Source: Hygrocybe punicea
Lineage: Eukaryota; Basidiomycota; Agaricomycetes; Agaricales; Hygrophoraceae
NCBI GenBank assembly: GCA_963556145.1
Contig: OY744462.1
Span: 930,001 to 994,000, forward strand
DNA: 64,000 nucleotides
Direction: 5' to 3'
The notes under the pieces were generated by a model that was not told where the DNA came from, made no database searches, and worked only from the letters and a program-made list of their open reading frames with translations. Position numbers and translations under genes: made by a program. The number at the start of each line of letters is the position of its first letter. Position 1 is the stretch's first letter. Below, piece by piece: positions 1 to 13,078 of this stretch.

Positions 1-1782
<1,782 letters not shown>

Positions 1783-2322
1783 AGGAGGAAGATGGGGGAA
1801 GGGAGGAGGGGCTGAGGAGGATGAAGGGGAGGATGAGGATGAGGATGAGGAGGAAGAAATGTTCCATGTTACATTTGAGTCTTTTTGTTTTTTTTGTAAT
1901 GATCTTTTTTGCTTTTCTTTTCTGGTCGTGCCTTTTCTTTTCTGTTCTGGTCGTGCCGTTTTCTTTCTTTTCTGGTCGTGCCGTTTCTTTTCTTTTCTGC
2001 TCTGTGCCTTTTCTTTGCCTAATCTTCAACCACGCTCGAGTTTTCCGTGACTGACTTGCAAACCTTGTTTTTTTGGCGGTTGGGGGTGGGGGGTGGGGGT
2101 TTTACTTATTTATTTTAATTTACTGTAGATGATACTTGCCGTTTATCGATGTGAACCTCTCTAGGAGCCTTTTTGTGTTTTGTGTTTTTTTTTTTTTTTT
2201 TGGTTTTTGGTTTTTGGTTTTGGTTCACCCCCTTTTCATCGTCCGTTTGTGCGGTGTAGCGTTTTTTGCGTTTGCGTTGTGTTTCCGTTGCTCGTTTTGT
2301 GATCTTGCTCATTACTCCCTCT

Positions 2323-2324
<2 letters not shown>

Positions 2325-2355
<31 letters not shown>

Positions 2356-2372
2356 ATCTCTCTCATCTCTCA
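2325..2372. repeat. CT-rich microsatellite
   Basis: A run of CTC/CT units (TCCCTCTCCCTCTCTCTCTC...) read directly in the sequence. It lies in the 3' flank of the kinase gene. Confidence 0.85.
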
Positions 2373-2689
2373 TCATGATCATGTCGTGGAACATTCGTGT
2401 TTCAAGTTTTGTCTTTCTACTTTTTTTTTTTTTTTTTTTGCTTTTTACCTTTTTGGTCTTGGCACCGTAGCTAATTTTTAAAAACAACCTCCTCCGAGTC
2501 CCCCCAACCCCCAACCCCCCATTTCCACCCATACCACCAACACCAACACCAAACCTTGCAATTATTAATGGATCTCATTTATTTTTTGTCTGGAGTAAAA
2601 GAGATACATAACATATGTATACGTACTTTTGGAGGTTGTGCAATGTGTGGATGGTGATGATTGCTGATTGATTGACGAATGATTGATGA

Positions 2690-2745
2690 ATGATATGATT
2701 ATGATATGATATGATTATGATATGATACGATATGATATGATCTGT
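2690..2745. repeat. GATATGATTAT-type simple repeat
   Basis: About five imperfect copies of a 10-11 bp unit resembling GATATGATTAT, read directly. Intergenic. Confidence 0.75.
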
Positions 2746-4370
2746 GTGTGAGTGTGATGTTTGAGCGAAATTTTGGGAAAGAGCCTATATGTGTCGACAA
2801 TAATATCGGTGGTGGGAACGATGCAAATTCAAAGATTAGATGATTGTGATGATGATTTGCAATCGATATGGGTATTTGAACTGTATTTGAGTGACTGGAA
2901 AAGCTTATACTGACAAGATTGGTGGAAACGATGAAAAATAATGAAGTGTGACTCGGATTCAAGAGCAGGTGCAGGTGCAAGGTGGGGATCCCTCCAATGG
3001 CGGCTGCGGCACTGGGAACCTGGACTCGGGACTTAGATCCATTGGTTATTTTTTTTTTTTGTCTACTATGATGACTGGGCCGGTCAGGTTCGACATTAAT
3101 ATTGAAGATACTGGACGTCGTCTGTCATAGAGAGAGTTCTACGATTAGTGCTTGGATTACCAAACCAAAATAAATTGACCGGTATTACAGGTAAAGTCAT
3201 GTCCATGCGGAGAGTTGCAGAGTTGTCTGACTTGCCAGATGGCAGATGGCAGATTGCAGATTGCAGATTGCTCGAATCCAAAGGTCGTGTGTGTCCCCCC
3301 CCTCCTCTTGCTATTGAAATGAATCTAGGCCACCAACCAGCATCGAGGTCGGCGTTTTTTTCTTTTGTTCTTTTTTTTTTTTTTTTACACCATTTACATC
3401 GCGTGAAATTTCAATAAAACCAGCATGAGTTCTTCGATGACACGATTCTAGGATCACACACCAGTTTTTTCTTTCTTGCGTACATGATCCGAATTCGGTG
3501 CTACGAGCCGAGCCGAGACGACGACGACGGTTATTGTGGATACCGGAAAGCCAAATGCGTTTCCCGGGTTATCGTAGCCCGAGGCCGAAGTAGAGAGAGA
3601 GAGTCGACTCTTTGATTGGCCTATGAGGCCTGAATTCATAATTATAACGCTGTTTATATTTTATAATAATTCATTGGCGTTTTGCTTACCTTGTTACACG
3701 TATTTCGGCTAGTACGTCTGTATCATGCGATCAAAGAGATATTCTTTTCATTTTTTTTTTTTTGCACGAGGACTCCGCGAGGAGATGGACACTGTGGGAT
3801 TGGTCTGAATCGTCCGATTTTACTCCGCTGTGGTTGTGACGTGAGAGCGAAAACGAACAAGGAAACCAAAGTCGTTTCGACGTACTAGTAGATGTAGATT
3901 TGTTTCAAACACGAGTCGCCGGTTCCCGCGATGTTGCCTGTACTGCGCTCAGATACTAGGCGTGTATTGTGCACAAGTTCTTTCGAGTTGTGACTGCCAG
4001 TTGGAGGCCGTGCCCAGTGAGGTAAACTCGCTTGGAATTCGATTGTGGATCGTCAAGATGGGCCTTGACTCGGAATTTCTTCGCCAAACTACCATTTGCT
4101 CCGTCCGCCTCGTTTCCGAATGAACCCTCGTTCTGCAAGGTCAGCTGAGGCCATAAAGTCAATGTCACAGATGTGACGACACGCGTTTTTGACTGTCACG
4201 CTGACATGAGGCTTTGGGGATTAAAAACATAAATACGAACCCTCGAAAGCCTTTGTCCCGACGTCCAGCACAACGACCACTGTTGCCCAGATATCGCGGA
4301 CCACCGTCGGTCGTTTGTTTCTTCCGACGAGTACTAACCCTAACAGCAAAAACTTGAAAACGCGTCAACC

Positions 4371-5429
4371 ATGGTCCACGTAATGCCATCTCGACTCATT
4401 CACGTAACCCCATGCAAGTCTTCTTTGTTGTCCCCCGCCAACGAGAACCGTCCACTGTCCCCGCCTGTCCACCCTCCTTTCTCACCGTCCGGATCCAGGA
4501 AGGCCCCTCCCACCGTCTCTCTCACCAACACCTTCGCTTCGTGCGTCAACCGCGACAGCCCCTGTGGGCCCTGTCCCCCCACAGATCTCACCCTCGCGCA
4601 AAACATCATCCCCTTCCCCTCCGTCCCGATCCAAGTCCCATTTCCGGGATGCAGCAGTGAGCCTGACTGTGCCAGCCTCCTGCGTGCCGGATCGGGCATG
4701 CCAGGCCCACCACACCCACGCGTACGCCCGCGCGCCTCGCAGGTCGAGCTCCGGCACCGTCGTTCTCAAGCGCGACTCGCGCAGTCGCCCCTCGCGCGCA
4801 AGGACGCGCAGAAGGGACGATCAAGGACCCCGGAGGCGGGCGGGCGTTCCAAGAAGCGTGGTGCTACCCCTGACGTGCAATTGCTGGCAACGATGTACCG
4901 CAGCGTGGCATCGCGCCTGCAGGGAGTGGAGGGGCTGTTCTGTGACGACGGTAGTGGTGGTGGTGGCAGCGGTGATAGTGGCTGTGATGGTGATGTTGTG
5001 AACATGCAACCTTATGGAGGAGATACGGAAGAGGTAATGGATGCGCAGGAAAGGCTATTCGTCCGGCGGCTTTGCGAGTCCATGGTCGAACTCGGATGCT
5101 CGCCTCTCCCCGTCATCACAGCTGCGAACTTGGAACCGGTTTCCTCTCTGGCACTCGAGTATGCCACGTCGGGCTCTCGCGTTTGCGACTCGCCGTTCCT
5201 GCACGACCCTCTGCCACTGGACACTCCCGACATCCCTGCCACCGCGTTGCCTCTAGTCACGCCACGTGTCTTGACGATGCCCCAGCTGGTCGCCACTCTC
5301 CTCCTCCGCCACCGTGAACGCGTGCGCCGGGTTGCGCGCCGCATGCGGAGTCCTGCTGGCGGGAACCCATGTGGAGAGAATGGGGCCTCCAAGGGCTCGC
5401 CGCTGGCAATGTCTATTGATGACGTATGA
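4371..5429 (+). CDS. Unrecognised single-exon protein, 352 aa
   Basis: An uninterrupted 352-residue ORF in strongly CpG/GC-rich host-like sequence, with start context ACCATGG (Kozak-like). I recognise no domain. Residues 1-115 are Pro/Ser-rich with scattered Cys. Residues 115-170 are basic (RRSQAR, KKRG), possibly a nuclear localisation signal. A Gly/Ser/Asp-rich linker follows near 195-215. Then comes a predicted helical segment (AQERLFVRRLCESMVELG) and a C-terminal helical, Arg-rich stretch (TMPQLVATLLLRHRERVRRVARRMRS). The ORF ends GAC GTA TGA, which could instead be a 5' splice site (GTATGA) leading to another exon. Codon use and GC match the neighbouring kinase, so I think it is a real gene. 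Its function is unknown. Confidence 0.7.
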   Translation: MVHVMPSRLIHVTPCKSSLLSPANENRPLSPPVHPPFSPSGSRKAPPTVSLTNTFASCVNRDSPCGPCPPTDLTLAQNIIPFPSVPIQVPFPGCSSEPDCASLLRAGSGMPGPPHPRVRPRASQVELRHRRSQARLAQSPLARKDAQKGRSRTPEAGGRSKKRGATPDVQLLATMYRSVASRLQGVEGLFCDDGSGGGGSGDSGCDGDVVNMQPYGGDTEEVMDAQERLFVRRLCESMVELGCSPLPVITAANLEPVSSLALEYATSGSRVCDSPFLHDPLPLDTPDIPATALPLVTPRVLTMPQLVATLLLRHRERVRRVARRMRSPAGGNPCGENGASKGSPLAMSIDDV

Positions 5430-7660
5430 AACCGTTTCTTCCAGTTGGAGATCCAAAACCAAGTCGTGCGAGCCTGCAAGGCCGCATCTCTCGTCGCAGC
5501 CTCAGGCTAGCTTTGACGAGTTTTCTCCGATCCTCATTTGCCTTTAGGTCTTTTCTTTTATTCTTTTGTTCTCGAAGTCCTCAACATCACCCTGCTTGCT
5601 TCCATGCTGTATCATATCATATCCATTCTTTCGCACCTTTCGCACCAATTCCTATCGTCTTCGCCCTACTACAGTCCCCAAATCACTGCAATGGCCGCCG
5701 ATGAGTTATTCTTTCGTATTCAAGTTTTTCACCACCCACCCCCGAGCTAAACCTCGACACATTTGTATACATATTAAAGAGCACACACGCACACACATTC
5801 CTTGGAATCCTTGTCATAGTTTTGGGCACAGTACAAAAATCATTGTAGCGAGTCGCAGAATGGCAATTGTCTTTACACACTGGCACCACAAGTTGACTGA
5901 GTTGATAGCTCAATGGATAGCAGTCCTGAACTAACCGTCTGAGGATTGACTCCCTTCCATCGATCATCGATCTAGCTGTCAATTGGATGACGGCAGTGAT
6001 TGATTATCGTGATGTACTAGCGGACATCTGACAGACTGAGAGAGGCTTCGCAAAACACATACTTAGCTTGAACGTCAAAATACATACATGTCGAGCCGGT
6101 TGTAGTAAGGACAAGTAGCCTAGAATCCTCGTTATTCTGAACCTATTAATCGATTACTCACATGCACCCATACATAATCAGAGCCCCATCTTCCAACGCT
6201 GAGTTCCAGGCTGGTTACGCAAGTCCTGATGATAAAAGGCAATAATCCGCCGATGAAGGTGTATATTCGCGAGTCCTTCGCGGTTACCGATAGCCATGTC
6301 ACGGTGAGCAGAAGTGATCTCCTCGGCCGGACGCTCGGGATATGTCATGAGTACCTGTTGCCAACCAAGATGGCGGCTGCTGACCAGAGCTCATGCTCAG
6401 TGGAGGACATGGAATGCTTCTCTGTTCGGGGTCTTGGTCAGTGATGTGTTGGGCGATATCATTAGAATAAATGGTGTCCTGTCAAATCTAGGGGTCAACG
6501 GCATCATCGGGATAACCTGGGGAAATAAACACCGAGGGAAGGGCAAGGATAGAACACCGGAAGCCTCATTTGCTTTCTTAAAGAAACAGCGTCCTCGTTT
6601 ATGTAATTGAAATCCAGTAGTCTGCCGCCATGCATTCGTGAACATTGATTGTCCTACGAATGGAAAAATATATATAGAAGATGAGATGGTTGCCAGATGA
6701 GTGGTAGTTGACAACGGCATAGATCTGACCTGCGGGAGTTCGTCGAGACGGACCGCGACACCACCTCCACGAATGAAACTCCTCCCTATAGATATCGGAC
6801 TGGTCTGCATTGTGCTGGTTGACGATATGCCCGCAAGCGCAAGATTCCAGGTAGTACCGTCGTCGTCGTCAGATCCATACTGGGTCAAGTCTCCAAGGGA
6901 GAACTTGGCTCAGATTTCATGGTGTACGCGTGTACGTACGCCCCATGTTCAGGGCCAAGGCCGCTACAAGAGTCGCAAGGGGGCGTGCAATTTTACAAAG
7001 GTCCGCAGCCAAAAAAAGAAAAGTTGACTAAGCTCGGTCACTGCCGGGTACGGCTGTGGCTGAGCTACAGAAACTACATATCTTCAGCAAGAACAATGCT
7101 TTCTAATCCCAATGGTAGTCTCAGGCTTAAAGAAGTATATGTAGACCCTTGGAGACCACTTCTTATAGGAAAAAATACCAGTTGGCATTGTCAGGTAATT
7201 TCTTTACAGCTGATTACATAATACATGTCGTGAGTTCAAAGTCTGCCTCTATAGTGTGCCATGAAATTGTGTGAGCTATATCTCGGTGAGTTTTGAGCCA
7301 AATTGCTCAATTTTTGTTGCAAAATACTCACTCAGATAGTATCTAGGGCACTGCGCAAAAGAATCTGTGAAAAAACCGCTACAAAGAAATCCAGCATTCT
7401 GGGTGCAGAACGAACATTGGTGAGTCGTATCTCACGATCATGTCATGCAACGCTCATTTCACAGTATTTACGTGCTATGGTTGAGGGTCCTAACCCATCA
7501 AAGCAACAAAAAACGACTTCTAAACCCTTCAATTTTTCAAGTGCCTGGCTAACGTGTGTGTGCCGCTATTCACGGTCAATCCACGCTGCACTTATTTAGA
7601 TGGTTTACACAGTGTCTACACCATGTGGGGAAGGGCATGAGAGGGGGTGGGACATGCACA
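5430..7660. other. Region without a recognisable gene
   Basis: About 2.2 kb of mixed composition. ORFs of 60-160 codons occur on both strands, but none shows a family motif, consistent codon use or splice-linked continuation. Near 5908-5975 there is a tRNA-like A-box/B-box pair that does not fold properly (see rejected items). Base composition falls from GC-rich host DNA to AT-richer, repeat-like DNA across this interval. Confidence 0.5.
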
Positions 7661-7669
7661 GTGAGGGTT

Positions 7670-7806
7670 GCCAAGGTTGGAAGTCAACACACACCAGGTT
7701 GGAAAGTCACTTCTCTCCTATTGTAGGTTGAAGCTCAGGTCAATGTTAATCAACCTAATGTACAAAGTGACTTTTCAACCTATTTTTTCAACCTTTCACA
7801 GCCTGA
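7670..7806. repeat. Short inverted repeat, MITE-like
   Basis: AGGTTGGAAAGTCACTT near 7696-7712 is mirrored by AAGTGACTTTTCAACCT near 7766-7782. Outer arms (AAGGTTGGAAG and CAACCTTTC) extend the symmetry, giving a foldback of about 135 bp. No clear target-site duplication was found, so the class is unknown. Confidence 0.45.
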
Positions 7807-8046
7807 GTGCAGAACACTTGCACAATTGCAATGCCTGGCAAGATCTGACTATGAGCTCCTGCTGAACTCATGATCAGACTTGTGATCAGTTGCACATGAA
7901 TATGGTGCAACAACTTGAAAGTACTATTAGTACAGAGTTACAGAGTATAAAATAATTGTCCATTGTGATAAATTATGAGGCTGCTGTCGTGTACATTGAT
8001 CATAAGAGTAAAAGAGAATATACCCTTTCTCCATTGTCCTCAAAGG

Positions 8047-8695
8047 TCACCCGAGTACTCCTTCGTTGTCCAAATCCACGTCATAAAATGATTCTAAGCC
8101 ACTCGCATCAGACTCAAGCTCGGACTTGCTGTTGTCCGAGTAAGGGCAAGGATGCTGAGGTGAATATGGTACAGTACTAGTGTCGTGGACATCAGGGAAA
8201 GTTGATGATAGTCCTTGTGAATTAATCTCATTGAGAAGCTCCCCCAGCTGCCATTCTGCAAGCACGAGCTTGCCCTTCACCGCTTCTTCCCCATCACGCT
8301 CAGCCTGCAGATGTAGTTCCACCTCACTGATACATTGGACAGCTAGTCTCTTCTCGGCTAATAGTGTTTTGCGAACAGCATGCATGATGGCGAGTGCTTG
8401 TTGTGCTTGGTCATAGGTGCTGGGTTTGTTTTCAGACCGGAGCCTGCGCAGTACTCCTCGTAGGATTGATATTTCCTTTAACCATCTGATAGCAACACGC
8501 TTCTCTGCCACTAAGCGACTGCGTGTAGCACGGAGAGTGGCAAGACTTCACTCTGCCGAGAACTGCTTGACGTCAAGCTTGAGGAATCTTGGCTTCCTTG
8601 ACCAGCCATTGCCAAGATTTGTCTGGGCAAGATTCAGATGGTTTGGGAGATGATGATGAGATGTGAGGACTAACAGATGCACTAATATTGATGCT
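8047..8695 (-). pseudogene. Repeat-associated ORF, copy 1, truncated by the LTR retroelement
   Basis: Minus-strand copy of the element also found at 16889-17765 on the plus strand. Conserved core: VAIRWLKEISILRGVLRRLRSEN, a helical middle, KLVLAEWQLGELLNEINSQG and an acidic Ser-rich C terminus. The 154-codon ORF 8047-8511 is open. The upstream part (8512-8695) is in other frames, with a short offset also seen in copy 2. Homology to copy 2 stops exactly where the LTR begins at 8696 (flank ...ATTGATGCT then TGAC), so the retroelement inserted here. I believe this is a transposon-associated family common in agaricomycete genomes, perhaps a gag-like or DNA-binding accessory protein, but I cannot name it. 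Charged helices suggest a coiled coil. Confidence 0.5.
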
Positions 8696-9306
8696 TGACG
8701 GTGTAGAGGCTCTGGGCCCTCTGGACCTGAATCCTCTTCATATCCCACTTCGTCCCCGTCCATTCCCATTCACGTATCGTCGATTCCGTCCGATTCTGGT
8801 CCTCTCCATCGATTCCGCTCCGGATTCCGCCTCTGGAATCGTTCATACTCAAGATGCGATGTCTCTAACGACCCGGAATCAGTACGTATATAGTTACATA
8901 TAATATATCTTCGTTTCCCGTTACTTAGTACATAGCATCATTCCTCCTATACTCCGCTCCACTCCTCTCCTATCAATTACAGCCTTCGGTTGTAGTACAT
9001 AGTTACTAGAGCACAGGATCTCTCCCAGTAGTATAAAAGATGTACCCTTATACTACAACCATAATATCATATCCTATCATATAGAAAATACAGGTTATCA
9101 CTCCCCTTCAGTTCTATTTCTTAGTCCTCGCTTCGTATCGTCTCATTAGTATTCGTACTCCACTCCATACACTTCCCCTCTGATCCAGAACCCCTGGATT
9201 CGGGTTGGATTGACTAGACTATAGACAATAAACTCCTCTGATCACTTCTTAGCTGATCACCCTTTCCGTAGATTCCCATTCGGGTCTACAACCGAACTCG
9301 CCGTCA
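8696..9306 (+). repeat. 5' LTR (611 bp)
   Basis: Direct repeat of 13079-13583, starting TGACGG and ending CCGTCA. Over the clearly alignable first 370 bp the two LTRs show 15 substitutions by eye, 10 of them CG versus TG or CA. The right-hand 120 bp, absent from the 3' copy, runs into the primer-binding site. A TATAAAA box lies at 9032-9038. Confidence 0.85.
9032..9038 (+). promoter_or_regulatory. LTR TATA box
   Basis: TATAAAA in the context CCCAGTAGTATAAAAGATG, conserved at the matching position of the 3' LTR (13417-13423). This is the expected core promoter of the sense transcript. Promoter activity is inferred. Confidence 0.6.
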
Positions 9307-9310
9307 CAAC

Positions 9311-9328
9311 TGGAGCCCACCGTGAGGA
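9311..9328 (+). other. Putative primer-binding site
   Basis: TGGAGCCCACCGTGAGGA begins 4 bp after the 5' LTR. Sequences starting TGG just inside the 5' LTR normally pair with a tRNA 3' end (CCA). The matching tRNA cannot be named without a tRNA set. Confidence 0.5.
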
Positions 9329-9502
9329 GTTTATTTCTTTTGTCTTTTCATACCCTCCCCACGGTCGGCTTTGACTTTCATGACGTTTCCCTCTTCTACC
9401 CGACTCTAGTTAGTTAGTTCCGCTTACGACTTCGACCTCGACCTCGAATCTCCTCGACCCGACCCGCTTTCCGACCCGCATCCCGATTTAGACATTCCCG
9501 AT

Positions 9503-10864
9503 ATGACGACCGGATTCATGCCTCTCCGAGGTGATCCCTCAGCCCCGACATTCGATGGAAATGAACTCGACCTTCCCCGCTTCTTTGACGAAATTGACAT
9601 GCTCGGCTCCGACTGTGGACTCACGGACGCTATGAAGATTCGCTATATGCTCTGGTACCTCAACAACGACGATTACGAACTCTGGTCGACACTTCCCGCC
9701 GCTTCCGCTAAAGACTTCATTGCTTTCCGACGTGCCGTCTTCGACTTTTATCCCGGTGCTACGGATTCCATCCGGTATACGATCTCGGATCTCGATCAAC
9801 TTACGCGACGACAATCGGCTTATGGTATAGAGAACAAAGCGGACTTAGGACAATATTTCCGGGATTTCATACACATTTCCGGTGTCTTGTTTAACAACGG
9901 CCATCTAACGGATAAGCAACGGAACACATACTTCGCCAACGGATTCGACTCAGACCTTCGTCTACGTATTGAAGAACGCCTCCATTACCTTCTTCCTGAC
10001 CATTACCACGACGATCCATACCCGCTCGATGTTTTCCACGATGCCACCTTATTCCTACTTTCCAGTTATCGCTCCGTTCCGAAATCCCCTTCCTTTGCCG
10101 TTACCATCTCTAGTCCCGATTCCGGTCCCAGTCCCCCACCCGTCATAGCTTTGTCATCTCCGGTCCCGATTCTGACCTCGATCCCGCCCACCGTCGTTCG
10201 TTCCGTCGCCCACGTTCATTCCGGTCCTACGTATACTCCGTCCCCTTTATTGCATATTCCGTCCCTGTCCATTCCGGTGCCCGTCGAGACCGTCATTTGT
10301 TTACAGGTATTGTCGTCCAGTCCCGTGTCGTCCCCGTCCGATCCCATTCCCGATTTATCGATGCCGGTCACCGATTTATCCAATTCATTTCCTATTTCGT
10401 CCACATCGTTTCCGGATTCGACCCCTCCGCTTTCCGTCCATGAACTCGTACCGGACCCGCTCCCATTGTCATCGGATTCTCCAGAAATAGACATTCCGTC
10501 CCCGATATTGTCGCCATATTGTCCTCCGTCACTGTCTACTGAGATTCCGTCGACTTTGGTTGAGTATTCCGTACCCGTTCCCATTCCGGACTCCATTCCA
10601 CCCCTTGTATTTGATTTCGATTCCGGTCCCGGTTCCGTTATGTCGACCCCTTCGTTCCCGCTTCCCCTCGTCGTTCCCGCTCCCGTATCGTCTCCGGTTC
10701 CCTCCTCACCCACTTGGGGCACTTTGTCGTTTCCGCCCGCTTGGGGCCCCGTCGTTTTTAGACCCGTCACGCGGCACACCCGTTATATGGGATCGTGTTG
10801 GTGTCGGCACTCCGGTTCTCGATTTTATTTTATTCCTCGTTTCCGTCTTCATTCTACTTTGTGA
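9503..10864 (+). CDS. Gag-like protein of the LTR retroelement, 453 aa
   Basis: Sense ORF starting 197 bp after the 5' LTR. The N-terminal 165 residues have the layout of basidiomycete Gypsy-type gag proteins: an opening LRGDPSAPTFDGNELDLPRFF, helical stretches (AMKIRYMLWYLNNDDYELW, then FIAFRRAVFDFYPG), a DLDQLTRR segment, and a final NGFDSDLRLRIEERL. The C-terminal 250 residues are Pro/Ser-rich and low complexity, and there is no CCHC zinc knuckle. The frame is open upstream to about 9409 without another ATG, so ATG 9503 is taken as the start. The ORF ends at TGA 10862-10864 with no pol behind it. It is convergent with the antisense gene ending at 11279. The gag assignment is by family resemblance and I consider it likely. 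Confidence 0.7.
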   Translation: MTTGFMPLRGDPSAPTFDGNELDLPRFFDEIDMLGSDCGLTDAMKIRYMLWYLNNDDYELWSTLPAASAKDFIAFRRAVFDFYPGATDSIRYTISDLDQLTRRQSAYGIENKADLGQYFRDFIHISGVLFNNGHLTDKQRNTYFANGFDSDLRLRIEERLHYLLPDHYHDDPYPLDVFHDATLFLLSSYRSVPKSPSFAVTISSPDSGPSPPPVIALSSPVPILTSIPPTVVRSVAHVHSGPTYTPSPLLHIPSLSIPVPVETVICLQVLSSSPVSSPSDPIPDLSMPVTDLSNSFPISSTSFPDSTPPLSVHELVPDPLPLSSDSPEIDIPSPILSPYCPPSLSTEIPSTLVEYSVPVPIPDSIPPLVFDFDSGPGSVMSTPSFPLPLVVPAPVSSPVPSSPTWGTLSFPPAWGPVVFRPVTRHTRYMGSCWCRHSGSRFYFIPRFRLHSTL

Positions 10865-11278
10865 TCGCATTTTGGACCTCCGCCCCCTCGACACCTCGCT
10901 CGAATATTTGCAAGAAGTTCTCCGCCTCCTCTCGTCATTCCGCCTCCGACCTTCTTTCAGAAACTCTTGTGGGGATGTAGACCCGTTACCGTCTCCTATT
11001 TTTGCGTTTTCGTCTTCCGTTCCACTTTCCGTTCCCGCTCCCGTTTCTCATTTATTTATATTTTCATTTCCGTTTCTAGTTTTCTTTGTTTCCCGTCCTT
11101 TCCGGTCCCATTTTGTTTCCGTTGTATTCTGGTCCCCCCCTCCACCTCGACCTCCAGATTCTGGCTTATGTAGTTACCCGTTTCTCCCTTTCCGTTATAG
11201 ATTTTATTATGTACTCATTTTATTTTTATGTACATTGTCCTGCGGTTCGTTTCCCCTCCTTTTCCGTCCATTTCCCTT

Positions 11279-12747
11279 CTACTCCCTTCTCCTTTCGTCG
11301 AGTTTTGTGTCAATCATGTCGAGTTGGCCAAAGATATGGGCTTGGTTCGCGCATAGTCGGTTCAGCTCCTTCGTCCAACAGGTTAGCTTCGAATGGACCT
11401 CCGCAACGTACTCCGAGAGGCTGTCCGCGATCGTCGATATCTCCCTCTGCGTTTCCGTCGCCATCTTGCGCACTGCCCAGACGTGCTTGTTGATTCCGGC
11501 TTTGATCCGCGGGTGCTTGAACAGATTCCCTCGCCTCCCATCATCCTGCTCCGATTCCGTATCTGGTTCGACGTCGGTTAGCGTCCGTTTACTCGTCGAT
11601 GCCCCTCCGGCCCATAGCTTGGGCTTCTTCACCGGCTTCGAAATCCTCTTTGCGACGATCCTTCTCTTTGGACTTCCCGCCTTCGCCTTCCCTTTCCGTT
11701 CCGCTTTCCCAGTTCCAGTGGCCGGTCCCTTCGTCGATAATCCGCAGCGTCGTTTAAGCCTTTTGCATCGATCGCACGCGTACCCCTCGATTCCGCGACA
11801 AACCGCATTGGCGGTCACGCACGCATCGCATTGCCGGATCCGGAACGACTGCATGTACTACGGATTAGTTAGGCACCACGGATATACGAGTCCGCGAGAT
11901 ATCACTTACCCCCGGAATCTTTCCCTTCGGTTCCGCGTCCTCGTTCCCGCTTGCATTCGAGAAATCGTTGCCACTGTTGTAGTCCCCGTGAACGGTCTCG
12001 TCGTCCCAGTTGACCCTCTTATCCCGGTTGAGCTTTTTGTGTTTGATCGCGTTGAGTGCTTGAAGCCGCTCGTATTTTCGTAGTTGCTGATCGGACCAGG
12101 TGCCCTCCTCGTCCTCGCTTCCGTGATAGCTGGTTTGTGCAGCCTCCTCCCGGTCCCTTTCCGCGGCTGCATCAGCCTCCCTTTTTGCTGCCTCTGCCGC
12201 CTTCGCCCTTTCCGCCTCCTCGATCCGCTTCTCCGCTTCCGCCCTCCTATTCATCTCCTCTTCGTACTGACGCGATTCCTCCGCCCGTTTCCGCTCGATC
12301 CTTTCCGCCTCCTCGACCCGTTGTTTCCTCGCTTCCTCCTCCTTTTCCTCCTGCAACCGTACAGCTTCCCGACGCCTCGCCTCTTTCCTTTCCCGTTCGT
12401 AGTTTTCCCAGCTCCGCAACCATTCCTCGACCTCGACCACCATCTCTCCGCCCATCGAGAAATCCCTCGGTTCCATCACGTCGATTCCGTTGTCCCGGAT
12501 TTCCGTCAAGATTCCCCTGTAGTTCTGCTGCCGGGTATCGTTAGTCCGTGCCGTTTACAGGAACGGGATCTCTTACCATGGCCCGTCGTCGTCTCACCAC
12601 CCATTGCCGTGCTTCGTTCTCGAATCCGTCGTGTATGATATCGATTCCGGCCGCGTCGACTTCTAGTAACTCAGCCACGGCGCTCTCGAAATCTTGCCGC
12701 GTTTCCGCATCGAGAGTATTGAGGAAATGGTTGTATTCCGTCGACAT
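11279..12747 (-). CDS. Antisense C6 zinc-cluster coiled-coil protein, three exons, 452 aa
   Basis: Encoded antisense to the retroelement. Exon 1 is 12747-12577 (57 codons), exon 2 12527-11910 (206 codons), exon 3 11848-11279 (189 codons plus stop). Both introns are phase 0, start GTAAG and end CAG, with branch-like CTGACTAAC and CCTAACTAATC before the 3' sites. The exon 1/2 acceptor is ambiguous between two adjacent CAGs. Exon 1 is an acidic helical region. Exon 2 is a long Glu/Arg/Lys/Ala coiled coil (EEKEEEARKQRVEEAERIE). Exon 3 opens with a perfect fungal zinc-cluster spacing C-x2-C-x6-C-x7-C-x2-C-x6-C (CDACVTANAVC...CDRCKRLKRRC), then a basic stretch and a helical C terminus. Zn2Cys6 domains normally bind DNA in fungal regulators. 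Role in the element is unknown. Exact splice phasing over a strongly coding-like sequence argues that the gene is real. Confidence 0.8.
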
Positions 12748-13078
12748 CTTGGTGTTGGTATTGATACTTGTTGGGTTTGTTGGGCTCGTTGAGGTTGTCG
12801 TCGAGATTCTTGAAAGTCGCGTTGAAAAGTTTTCTTGTTTGTATTTGTTGCCCCGTCACGTGACCGTTGTTCCTTTATCCAGCCGTTTCGCCCCACCCTC
12901 TTTCAGTAGCTCCGGACCACTGCCTCCCGATGCTTCGATACCCACCGGCTTCGACTCCGCTCACGTTGTACTCCCGTTTCCGTCCGTTTTCGACATCGCA
13001 TCCGCTCATTTATTCCCACGACCCCGGTATCTTCGTTATTTTGTATGGATCGACCAGGGATGGTCTCTATCTGAGTCC

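Larger units (their letters stand above)
1783..4370. other. Intergenic region, low complexity, no gene recognised
   Basis: About 2.6 kb between two plus-strand genes. It holds a purine-rich stretch after the kinase stop, repeated TTTTCTTTTCTGGTCGTGCC units around 1915-2010, several T homopolymers, a CT microsatellite near 2325-2370 and a GATATGATTAT-type repeat near 2690-2745. All ORFs here are short and compositionally biased. The last few hundred bases before 4371 are CpG-rich and may contain the promoter of the next gene, but no motif is clear enough to name. Confidence 0.6.

Noticed and set aside
5908..5975. tRNA-like sequence with A-box (TAGCTCAATGGATAGCAG) and B-box-like (GGATTGACTCC) motifs
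   Set aside because: D and T stems do not pair properly and no acceptor stem forms. It might be the degenerate head of a tRNA-derived SINE, but a tail or duplicate copy was not found.
8180..8653. Plus-strand ORFs opposite the repeat-associated ORF
   Set aside because: They are the complement of the conserved minus-strand frame, which is supported by a second genomic copy on the other strand.
10560..12083. 507-codon plus-strand ORF overlapping the end of gag and the antisense gene
   Set aside because: It is the complement of the Arg/Glu/Lys-rich antisense exons plus the CT-rich Pro/Ser region, has odd composition and crosses the introns of the antisense gene. A compositional shadow.
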